Source: an uncultured bacterium
Lineage (GTDB): Bacteria > Cyanobacteriota > Vampirovibrionia > Gastranaerophilales > Gastranaerophilaceae
Direction: 5' to 3'
Assembly: GCA_902763805.1 (NCBI GenBank)
Contig: CACWTN010000003.1
Span: forward strand, 62,001-126,000
Length of the DNA stretch: 64,000 nucleotides
The notes under the pieces are model-generated. The model searched no databases. It saw only the letters and a program-made list of their open reading frames with translations, and was not told where the DNA came from. A program made the translations under genes and the position numbers. Positions 43,014-51,044 of the stretch are shown here, in pieces (the stretch's first letter is position 1; each line of letters starts with the position of its first letter).

Positions 43014-43042
43014 TTGACTTAGGTCCTATTTCGTTTTATAGT
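43014..43042 (+). promoter_or_regulatory. Promoter of the surface-polymer operon
   Basis: TTGACT 43014-43019, 17 bp, TATAGT 43037-43042, about 22 bases before the first ATG (43065). Confidence 0.7.
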
Positions 43043-43064
43043 TTGAAAGGAATAGAGAGGGATT

Positions 43065-44363
43065 ATGGTTTTTAGGGGAACAGTGAAGATATATCCTGTT
43101 TGGGTGTTAATCACTTTATTGGTGTTTATCCAGCCTGCTTATGCATACATTGACCCCGGGACAGGCAGTATGTTGTTTTCGGTGATTTTGTGCTCAGTAA
43201 CCACTGTTTTCTTTTTGTTTAATTCTCTGATTTTAAAAATAAAATGCAAACTTTTTTCTAAAAATACTCTTTCGGAAACAACTCATAAATTTGTTATCTA
43301 TTCGGAAGGAAAGCAATATTATTGTGTTTTTAAACCCATAGCTGATGAGTTTGAAGCAAGACAAATTCCAGTTGTTTTGTATACTTCATCTCAGGATGAC
43401 CCATTTTTTAAAGAAAATTACAAATATGTAAAAGTTGAATTTATCGGAAAAGGTAATACGGCATATTTTAAACTTGCATTCCTGAGGGCGGATGTATGTT
43501 TACTGACTACTCCGCAGTTAGATGTTTTACAGCTTAAACGCTCAAGAAATGTTAAACACTATAGTCATATACTTCACTCAATTGGGTTTTCAATGGATTA
43601 TAAACTCTTTGCGTTGGATTATTATGATTCTGTTTTATGTGATGCGGAATTTCAGATTCCGCTAATCAGAGAGATTGAGCAAAAACGCAGTCTGCCTGCA
43701 AAAGAACTGGAGGTTGTAGGCAGTACATATATGGATTATTATGCAAAAAAACTACCCGAACTTAAGATTCAGCCTTCGGAATATACGGTTCTGGTTGCAC
43801 CGTCCTGGGGTCCGTTCAGTTTGTTAAACAGGTACGGACGGGAAATCCTGGATAAATTATCTGCGACTGATTATAATGTTATCGTCCGTCCGCATCCTCA
43901 ATCGCTTATTGTTGATAAAGAGCTTGTTGACAACCTGATGAACAAGTATAGGGATTGTAAAAATATCAGCTGGGATTTTTCATCCGAAAATATAAAGACA
44001 TTAGCTAAGGCAGATGTTATGGTGAGTGATTTTTCATGTGTCATGCTGGATTATGCTTTCTTGTTTAACAGACCTTTCGTATACGTTGATACGGATATAA
44101 ATTTAGAGGCTTTAGACAGCGTTGATTTAGATAAACAACCTCCGTGGCGGTATGGAATTATGGAGCAGCTTGGCAGAAAATTTGTTCCGGACAGGGATAA
44201 AATGGAAAATATTACGGAATTTATCAATGAAGTTATTCGTGATGAAAACTTAAAGCAAAAGATAAAACTTGCCGGCGATTATGCCTGGGAAAAACGTGAT
44301 TTTGCCGCAAAAAATGCAGTTGATTTTTTGGTTAAAATCCAGCAGGAGGTTAGTGAAAAATGA
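43065..44363 (+). CDS. CDP-glycerol glycerophosphotransferase-like protein
   Basis: The 432-residue protein has an N-terminal hydrophobic region (about 8-60, two segments) and a GT-B-type catalytic part resembling TagB/TagF (Glyphos_transf). Signs are VVGSTYMDYYAKKL, VLVAPSWGPFSL, VIVRPHPQS and the later VMVSDFSCVMLDYAFLFNRPFVYVDTD region. Such enzymes add glycerol phosphate from CDP-glycerol to a growing polymer. ATG follows AGAGAGGGATT. Its end overlaps the next gene by 4 bases (ATGA), so the two are coupled. Substrate is inferred from the TagD-like gene at the end of the operon. Confidence 0.78.
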   Translation: MVFRGTVKIYPVWVLITLLVFIQPAYAYIDPGTGSMLFSVILCSVTTVFFLFNSLILKIKCKLFSKNTLSETTHKFVIYSEGKQYYCVFKPIADEFEARQIPVVLYTSSQDDPFFKENYKYVKVEFIGKGNTAYFKLAFLRADVCLLTTPQLDVLQLKRSRNVKHYSHILHSIGFSMDYKLFALDYYDSVLCDAEFQIPLIREIEQKRSLPAKELEVVGSTYMDYYAKKLPELKIQPSEYTVLVAPSWGPFSLLNRYGREILDKLSATDYNVIVRPHPQSLIVDKELVDNLMNKYRDCKNISWDFSSENIKTLAKADVMVSDFSCVMLDYAFLFNRPFVYVDTDINLEALDSVDLDKQPPWRYGIMEQLGRKFVPDRDKMENITEFINEVIRDENLKQKIKLAGDYAWEKRDFAAKNAVDFLVKIQQEVSEK

Positions 44364-47092
44364 TGCATTTCTTGTATTGCCTAATAATTCAGCCTTTATA
44401 TATGCTGTTTGAATTTTTGTTCGAAAATATCATAGTACAGACAAATAACAATATATGCCTGACAATACTATTAATGAGTTTTATTGTTTCATTACTGTGT
44501 CTTCCTTTGTATTTGCGTGCAGATGCTCTTCAGCAGGAAGAAACGGATATACAGAAAAAATTATCTAAAAAAACAAAAATTATTAAGGATAATTATAAAG
44601 GCGATGAAAGAATATTTCTGCTCCAGACATTGTACCGACAGAACAACTATCATCCGATTATGGGATTGCGTTTGTCACTGAGCCTTTTGCTTCAAATCCC
44701 GATATTTATAGCTGCGTATACATTCTTTTGTCATTTGAACATGCTTCACGGTATGGATTTTGGTTTGGTAGAAAATTTGTCTAAACCTGACGGTATTTTG
44801 CGATTTCATAATCTGAGCATTAATGTTCTGCCTATTTTAATGACTGTTGTTAATATTCAGGCAGGGTATATTTATGCAGACAGCAAGAGTTTTAAAGATA
44901 ATAAAGTTTTGATAATTATAAGTCTGGTATTTCTTGTACTGTTGTACAACTCTCCGGCTGCGCTTGTTTTATATTGGTTATTTAACAATGTATTTTCTTT
45001 GTTTAAGAATATACTGCTCAGGGTTTGTACGCATGAAAATCTTATAAAGTATGTTTTTTCATTTGCACTGGTTACATATTATATTTATGAAAAAATATTT
45101 ATTCAGAAATATGATGTAATATGTCTTATTTTTGTTTTAGCCGTACTTGCATTTATGTATTTAAAACCCAAAAAGCTCAACTCATATAATTTTGATTTTG
45201 GTTATAAAAAAATATTTATACTCAGTATGTTGTCATTTTTGGTGTTTGTCGGCGTCCTCGTTCCTTCAAACGTTGTTTCTACATCTCCGGTTGAATTTAT
45301 TTTTGATGACAGCAGTCCCCTCAGAATTTTGCTTTATGCGGCAACGGTTATGACGGGATTTTCTTTTTGGGGGTTTTGTATTTACTATTTTTCAAGCACA
45401 AATTTAAGAAAATTGCTCTCTGTTCTGCTTTATTTTGTGTTGTTGTGTTCTATTGCAAATATTTATATTCTGAAATTGCCGGTTATGATTTTGACATCAG
45501 AGCTTACTTTTGAAGCTGCTATGGTTAAATTTAATATGTATACCGTACCTCAGTATTTATTATTTGCACTTCTTGTCGGAGCAGGAGTTTTGGTATTTAT
45601 ATATTCTGTTCTGAAAAAACGAGAGAATATTATCAGCAATGTATTATCAATATTTATTGTAACCTGTTTATCTATATCACTTTATAATTATTTTAATGTT
45701 TATCAAAAAAATGCTTTGTTTCTGAAAAACAATCCAAAAGTAAAGTTTAATTATGAACCGTATGTTAATCTGAGTAAAACGAATAAAAATGTATTTGTAA
45801 TATTTGTTGACAGGGCAATCGGTTCATACTTACCGATAATCTTTAAAGAACATCCACAACTGAATGAACAATTCCGCGGGTTTACGTACTATCCGAATAC
45901 ACTTTCATATGCAGGGTATACAATGGTCGGATATTTGCCGATATTGGGCGGATATGAATATGTTCCGTTTAATTTTGATTCAAGAGAAGGTGGTTTTAAC
46001 CAGAAACTTGATGAAGCAATAACAGTGCTTCCTGCAATATTCAGCACCCATAATTATAAAACACGTATTATTAATCCTATGGAAAACAGCTGGGGCAGTT
46101 CGGCTTTTGGTGCATTATCATTTAAACAAATCAAGAAGTTCACGCATAACAATATGTATGAACAATATAATATTGAACATTTAACTACACCAGAGTCTAT
46201 TATTGAGGGTTTAAAGGGTGACGTTGTAGTTGTTGACAGTTCATTAACCAAGAGAAATTTAATTTATTTCAGCTTTTTCTCCGTTGCACCGCCATTTGCC
46301 AGAGCGTATATATATAACAACGGAAAGTATCACAGTACTTCTGATAATGTGGAAATTAAATATAAACCGGATTTTCTGCAGAGTTATGCGGAACTGTTAT
46401 ATTTGCCAAAAATTACGGAGTTAAATGCAAAAACGAATACGTTTACCGTATTTAATAATTCTTTGCCGCATGCACCATGTTTGTTAAAATATCCGAATTA
46501 TGATTTATCGGAAAATAATTTGGATACGTACATTCCACCAATATTAATAAATGATGATAACTGGTCATTGAAACATTATCATGTGAATGTTGCTGCGCTG
46601 AAGCTTTTGGGCGATTATTTTGACTATTTAAGAAAAAATAACGTATACGATAATACAAGAATTATAATTGTTGCTGACCATGGGTACGGGTACAATTTGC
46701 AAAATCCGTATATGGGGCAATTTGAAGCCGATAATTATTTACCGTATAATCCGCTTTTAATGGTAAAAGATTTTAACAGTAACGGCAGATGGAAAACGAA
46801 TAAAGAGTTTATGACGAATGCTGATGTTCCGCTTATAGCAACAAAAGGCATTATAAAAAATCCGATAAACCCGTTTACTAAAAATGGTTTAGCGCCTGAT
46901 AAAGAACGAGGTGTTATAATAAAACACGACGTTGACTGGCAGCCGAATAATTATTTGGGAAAAGCAAAAATGTTAAAGAAAACGGATGTATTTAATTATG
47001 TAAAAGGTGATCCTTTGAATCATGATAACTGGAAGGTAAAATTATCTTATCAGGAAGCCTGGGATCTGTACAGACAAAGCGGAGGCAAATAG
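44360..47092 (+). CDS. Fusion of YidC/Oxa1-like domain to LTA-synthase/sulfatase-like domain
   Basis: The 910-residue membrane protein has two parts. Residues about 1-225 follow the YidC/Oxa1 plan: IIQPLYMLFEFLF, LLCLPLYLR, LYRQNNYHPIMGLRLSL, LLLQIPIFIAAY and SPAALVLYWLFNNVFSLF. The Arg that normally lies in the hydrophilic groove before LPL is Ser44. About 230-450 hold further helices. Residues about 478-800 form an alkaline-phosphatase-type hydrolase or transferase: VFVIFVDRAIGSYLP (Asp484), a probable nucleophile Thr521 in YAGYTMVGYLP followed by LGGYEYVPF, and VADHGYGYN (Asp773, His774). This fits a phosphoglycerol or phosphoethanolamine transferase. The gene is coupled to its neighbours on both sides. 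Confidence 0.75.
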   Translation: MMHFLYCLIIQPLYMLFEFLFENIIVQTNNNICLTILLMSFIVSLLCLPLYLRADALQQEETDIQKKLSKKTKIIKDNYKGDERIFLLQTLYRQNNYHPIMGLRLSLSLLLQIPIFIAAYTFFCHLNMLHGMDFGLVENLSKPDGILRFHNLSINVLPILMTVVNIQAGYIYADSKSFKDNKVLIIISLVFLVLLYNSPAALVLYWLFNNVFSLFKNILLRVCTHENLIKYVFSFALVTYYIYEKIFIQKYDVICLIFVLAVLAFMYLKPKKLNSYNFDFGYKKIFILSMLSFLVFVGVLVPSNVVSTSPVEFIFDDSSPLRILLYAATVMTGFSFWGFCIYYFSSTNLRKLLSVLLYFVLLCSIANIYILKLPVMILTSELTFEAAMVKFNMYTVPQYLLFALLVGAGVLVFIYSVLKKRENIISNVLSIFIVTCLSISLYNYFNVYQKNALFLKNNPKVKFNYEPYVNLSKTNKNVFVIFVDRAIGSYLPIIFKEHPQLNEQFRGFTYYPNTLSYAGYTMVGYLPILGGYEYVPFNFDSREGGFNQKLDEAITVLPAIFSTHNYKTRIINPMENSWGSSAFGALSFKQIKKFTHNNMYEQYNIEHLTTPESIIEGLKGDVVVVDSSLTKRNLIYFSFFSVAPPFARAYIYNNGKYHSTSDNVEIKYKPDFLQSYAELLYLPKITELNAKTNTFTVFNNSLPHAPCLLKYPNYDLSENNLDTYIPPILINDDNWSLKHYHVNVAALKLLGDYFDYLRKNNVYDNTRIIIVADHGYGYNLQNPYMGQFEADNYLPYNPLLMVKDFNSNGRWKTNKEFMTNADVPLIATKGIIKNPINPFTKNGLAPDKERGVIIKHDVDWQPNNYLGKAKMLKKTDVFNYVKGDPLNHDNWKVKLSYQEAWDLYRQSGGK

Positions 47093-47096
47093 AAAT

Positions 47097-48185
47097 ATGA
47101 CATTATTCACTTGCGGACCTGTTCAGATGTACAAAAGTACAATGAATGTCAGAAATAATGGGTACATTCATTTCAGAACGGACGAATACGGCGATATTGT
47201 AAAAACTACATTGGCAAGATTATCTGAATTAATAGGCAACCATAGGAAATTTGGAACAATATATCTGGCTTCATCCGGTACTGCTGTTATGGAAGCAACA
47301 ATAGAAAATTGTATATCTGATTTGGATAAATGTCTGGTTATAAACGGCGGCGGCTTTGGCAGAAGATTTTGTGAACTTTTAAAATATCATCAGAAAAATT
47401 ACACTTCAGTTGATATAAAATGGAATGAAAAACTGACGGAGGAGCATCTTAAACCGTATGAGGATAAAGGGTATACAGCATTATTCGTGAATATTCACGA
47501 AACAACTTCCGGGCAGTTGTATGATAAAAAAATGTTAAGTGATTTCTGCAAAAGAAACGGTATGTATTTTATTGTAGATGCAATGAGTTCTTTTATGGCA
47601 GATGAATATGATATGGACAAATATGGCATAGATGTTACGCTGATAACCTCTCAGAAGGGTTTGTGCTGCTCCCCCGGAATGGCGGTTGTATCTTTAAGCG
47701 AAAGAATGATAGAAAAAATTTATTCAGAGAAAAACAGAGTAACTTCAAAGTATTTTGATTATAAAGATTATCTGGACAATATTGACAGGGGGCAAACTCC
47801 ATACACTCCGCCGGTGTTCATGATTTATGAAGTCAGAGATGTGCTTAATCTTATTGAAGAAAAAGGCGGTTTAGACGCATGGCTCAACGATATAAAACAT
47901 AAAGGCGAGTTTTTCAGAAAAAGGGCTGAGGCAATTGATTTAAAACTTCCTGACTATCCTGTTTCGAATATGTTGACACCCGTAATATTTGATGATATAA
48001 GTGCTTATGACGTAATACAGGTCTTAAAAAACGAGTATTCAATATATGTAAATCCGTGCGGCGGTGAACTTGCTTCAAAGCTTGTGAGAATTTCGCATAT
48101 CGGAGATACAACGACCACTGATATAGAAGATTTAATGGAAAAATTAGTGTTATCAATTAATCAGGTAAGAAAGCAGATAAGATAA
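47097..48185 (+). CDS. Class V aminotransferase (2-aminoethylphosphonate transaminase-like)
   Basis: A 362-residue PLP enzyme of the AGAT/2-AEP:pyruvate transaminase clan. It has the GP-type start (TCGPVQMYKST), LASSGTAVMEATIENC, VDAMSSFMADEYDMD (PLP ring Asp), and the PLP Lys in ITSQKGLCCSPG. The usual chemistry is transfer between a small amine or amino acid and a 2-oxo acid, or the phosphonate analogue. Position in a CDP-glycerol-type operon (5 bases after the fusion gene) suggests it makes an amino substituent for the polymer or a phosphonate head group. The substrate is unknown. Confidence 0.75.
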   Translation: MTLFTCGPVQMYKSTMNVRNNGYIHFRTDEYGDIVKTTLARLSELIGNHRKFGTIYLASSGTAVMEATIENCISDLDKCLVINGGGFGRRFCELLKYHQKNYTSVDIKWNEKLTEEHLKPYEDKGYTALFVNIHETTSGQLYDKKMLSDFCKRNGMYFIVDAMSSFMADEYDMDKYGIDVTLITSQKGLCCSPGMAVVSLSERMIEKIYSEKNRVTSKYFDYKDYLDNIDRGQTPYTPPVFMIYEVRDVLNLIEEKGGLDAWLNDIKHKGEFFRKRAEAIDLKLPDYPVSNMLTPVIFDDISAYDVIQVLKNEYSIYVNPCGGELASKLVRISHIGDTTTTDIEDLMEKLVLSINQVRKQIR

Positions 48186-48223
48186 ACGGCATTATAAATA
48201 ACAGAAATGCGCAGGGGTGAAAA

Positions 48224-48685
48224 ATGATAGGAAATAAAACAGTTGTATATACATCGGGAACTTTTGATATGCTTCATATCAACCATTTAAAAATGATTGA
48301 GTATGCAAGAGCATTGGGTGATATTTTAATTGTAGGTGTGAATACGGATGAGCTTGTCGCAACGTATAAATCAATTCCGATTATTCCTTTTGAGGAGAGA
48401 ATAGCATTAATGAAAGCTATAAAGGGTCCGGATATTGTTATTCCCCAACATTCACTTGATCACAAGGATAAGGTGGAAAAACTGCATTTTGATATATTTG
48501 TTGTTGGTGATGACTGGGTTGGAAAGTATGATTATCTTAAAGGCATGGGGGTAGATGTCGTGTATTTTCCGTACGGTAAAGGTATAAGCTCCTCCAGCCT
48601 TAAAAAGAAAATTTATAATAATTATAAGAAACTTCAGGATAAAGCTAACAGCCATTTGCCAATAGAAGCTTTGACTGAAAATTAA
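48224..48685 (+). CDS. TagD-like nucleotidyltransferase (glycerol-3-phosphate cytidylyltransferase family)
   Basis: The 153-residue protein has the nucleotidyltransferase fold: GTFDMLHINH in place of the usual GTFDxxHxGH, and the ISSSSLKKKI element (family ISTTxI/L). TagD makes CDP-glycerol from CTP and glycerol-3-phosphate; relatives act on phosphoethanolamine or aminoethylphosphonate. The Asn instead of Gly in the HxGH motif could change activity or substrate. ATG follows AGGGGTGAAAA, a variant of the window's recurrent motif, 38 bases after the aminotransferase gene. Last gene of the operon. Confidence 0.78.
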   Translation: MIGNKTVVYTSGTFDMLHINHLKMIEYARALGDILIVGVNTDELVATYKSIPIIPFEERIALMKAIKGPDIVIPQHSLDHKDKVEKLHFDIFVVGDDWVGKYDYLKGMGVDVVYFPYGKGISSSSLKKKIYNNYKKLQDKANSHLPIEALTEN

Positions 48686-48789
48686 TGTAAATGTAAGCTT
48701 TTCTACATAATATACCACATCTGGTCTATGCGTTGTTTTCTTATATTCAGAATAATTTTCATGCAAATAACCGCAATGATGATAATAAA

Positions 48790-48818
48790 TTGTACAAACG
48801 TTATATTTAGTGTATAAT
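48790..48818 (+). promoter_or_regulatory. Promoter of AI-2E transporter gene
   Basis: TTGTAC 48790-48795, 17 bp, TATAAT 48813-48818. Confidence 0.75.
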
Positions 48819-48861
48819 TTAGCATATAATTTTTTAGTGTAAAAAAATAACGGGGGAAAAT

Positions 48862-49926
48862 ATGATAAGATTGTTTAATAATGAAATTCCAATAAATACT
48901 ATCCTTTTTGGAGTTTTTATTGTACTTTTTTTGTTTTTTATGTTCACAAATATTGATGTAGCGATAATGCTGTTTATTTCGTTGGTATTTGCATGTTCTC
49001 TAAATCCCATTGTTGATAAATTGGAAAAGAAAATGCCAAGACCTGCTGCAACCTGCATTGTTTTATTTGGTGCATTATCTATATTAGGTATATTACTTGC
49101 ATTTATATTTATGTTGGGTGCATATCAAATAGCCGAACTGATTAAAGAATATCCGAATTACGTCAAGAATTTGGATGAAGCCATTAAGGGCAGTGCTTTA
49201 TGTCATGCAATGGGTATAACCAAGCTGGACCTTGACGGATTAACAGCTTCTATGGCAAATTCTACCGAAAATGCAATAGATTATGTTGCAGGATTATTAA
49301 AGAATATGGGCTCCTGTTTCGCTTATTGCCTAACAGGTTTAATCTTTCTGTTTTTCTTTATGCAGGATAAAAAGAATATTAAAGAAACTGTTTTAAAATT
49401 TTTCCCTTCAAACATAAAAGGCAGAACGGAAGAAATTCTTGACAGCATATCATCAAAAATGGGCGGATATGTATTTGCTCAGGCAATGGCTGTATTAAGT
49501 GTATTTGTTGTAAACGCAGTCGGTTTATTAATTTTGCAAAATCCTTATGCAATTTCTGTTGCTATTATAGCCGCTATTTTGGATATTGTTCCTGTTGTTG
49601 GTCCGGCTATCGCAATTGTGATTTGTTTAATAGGTGTTTATGAATTTGGCTCAAAAGTGCTTATTACAACACTTATTGTAATGGTTTTGGCGCAAATTGT
49701 AGAAAATAATTTGGTTAGACCTTATGCATTCAGCAAATTAATGGATTTACATCCGACAATCATATTCTTGTCATTAATTTTAGGTGCGAAATATTTCGGC
49801 TTTATAGGTGTCCTTTTCGGACCTGCAATGGCGGCAACAATTTGTGTGTTGCTTGATGAATTATATGTTAAAAACATAACGGAAAAAGAAGAAAATGCTG
49901 AATTAACAACAAAGGAGAATAATTAA
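48862..49926 (+). CDS. AI-2E family transporter (PerM-like permease)
   Basis: A 354-residue inner-membrane protein with about eight helices. The pattern is typical of the PerM/AI-2E exporter family: LFISLVFACSLNPIVDKLEK, LIFLFFFMQDKKNIKE, ILDIVPVVGPAIAIVICLIG and LGAKYFGFIGVLFGPAMAA. Members have been linked to autoinducer-2 or ion export; the substrate here is unknown. RBS GGGGGAAAAT. It ends one base before the next gene. Confidence 0.88.
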   Translation: MIRLFNNEIPINTILFGVFIVLFLFFMFTNIDVAIMLFISLVFACSLNPIVDKLEKKMPRPAATCIVLFGALSILGILLAFIFMLGAYQIAELIKEYPNYVKNLDEAIKGSALCHAMGITKLDLDGLTASMANSTENAIDYVAGLLKNMGSCFAYCLTGLIFLFFFMQDKKNIKETVLKFFPSNIKGRTEEILDSISSKMGGYVFAQAMAVLSVFVVNAVGLLILQNPYAISVAIIAAILDIVPVVGPAIAIVICLIGVYEFGSKVLITTLIVMVLAQIVENNLVRPYAFSKLMDLHPTIIFLSLILGAKYFGFIGVLFGPAMAATICVLLDELYVKNITEKEENAELTTKENN

Positions 49927-49927
49927 T

Positions 49928-50959
49928 ATGAGAAAAATATTAAAAAATATTTGCGTAGTATCATTACTTGTAATGTTTGTGACATCTACAACTGCAAATG
50001 CAGCCGGCATGATTAAAGATTATTATGCATACAGAATAAAAGACCAAAATATAAGAACGGTTGTACCTATTGTAGATGACATTTTAAGTAAAGAAGTTCA
50101 AGTTAAGAAACTTGCAAGAAATGCGTATTATGCAACATACGGTGACGGACACTATTATATGAAATTCTACCCTGCTTTGCGTGATACAGATGTATATCTT
50201 GTAACAGATGAAGATTATGACAAAGAAAATAATGATGTTACGGAGTTCTTTAAAAGTCAAAATTACAAATATGAAACACTTGAGGACAAAGAAGCTTATC
50301 AGGAATATAAGTTTGATTTTATAGATTTTGCCAGATCTGGTGCTTTAGACGGTCTATTTACTCTTCCGGATGGTCTAAAACCGCTAAAACAAGGTGTAAG
50401 TAAGCTAAATGATAAAATGTCAAAAGGAAATGAAAAGACTTCTGCTATTCCCTATGCGGAAGATATGGATCCGATTGACTTAACTTGTATTGATGTAGAT
50501 GAATTTTATAATCAAGATGCTGATGTTTTTGTCACAATAAAAGAATACCGTTTAAAAAATAAAGAAAATAAATACGTTCATGCATTTGAATATATAGTAA
50601 AAAACAATTCAAATTCTGACATAAAAGTAGAAAAAGTATATTCAGAAAGACTCGCAGGATTAAAAGATGTTACAACGTCTACATTTGTCGATTTTGATAA
50701 ATTAGATGTTGCTGATACTTTGGCAGTTCCTTTAGCCGTTGCTACCTGCGGTTTGTCATTTGGTTTTACAATTGCTAACAATGTCAGACTTGCAAAAGTT
50801 GTAGCTGAATCTACAAGATTTGCTCATTCATTACCTGAAAATTATGACCTAAAGGCAAAAGCTGCAATGAGAATACTTTGTTTAAAATTTAAAGACGACC
50901 CTCAGCCGCTTCAATTTACGATTAAAAAGCAGGGACAAACTTATCAGTTTGCATATTAA
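49928..50959 (+). CDS. Secreted protein of unknown function
   Basis: A 343-residue protein with a signal peptide (about 1-25, TTANAAG). The mature part is Asp/Lys/Tyr-rich with a hydrophobic segment near residues 255-280 (LAVPLAVATCGLSFGFTIA). No recognised family. ATG follows AAAGGAGAATAAT, immediately after the AI-2E transporter gene, so the two form an operon ended by a strong terminator. Confidence 0.62.
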   Translation: MRKILKNICVVSLLVMFVTSTTANAAGMIKDYYAYRIKDQNIRTVVPIVDDILSKEVQVKKLARNAYYATYGDGHYYMKFYPALRDTDVYLVTDEDYDKENNDVTEFFKSQNYKYETLEDKEAYQEYKFDFIDFARSGALDGLFTLPDGLKPLKQGVSKLNDKMSKGNEKTSAIPYAEDMDPIDLTCIDVDEFYNQDADVFVTIKEYRLKNKENKYVHAFEYIVKNNSNSDIKVEKVYSERLAGLKDVTTSTFVDFDKLDVADTLAVPLAVATCGLSFGFTIANNVRLAKVVAESTRFAHSLPENYDLKAKAAMRILCLKFKDDPQPLQFTIKKQGQTYQFAY

Positions 50960-50970
50960 TAAATTTTTGC

Positions 50971-51012
50971 AAATATATGGTTGAATAACAATTATTCAAC
51001 CATATATTTTTA
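50971..51012 (+). terminator. Rho-independent terminator
   Basis: An 18-bp perfect stem (AAATATATGGTTGAATAA with its complement), loop CAA, T-rich tail. Confidence 0.92.
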
Positions 51013-51044
51013 TTATTTAAGATATTAGGGGATGATATTGATAA

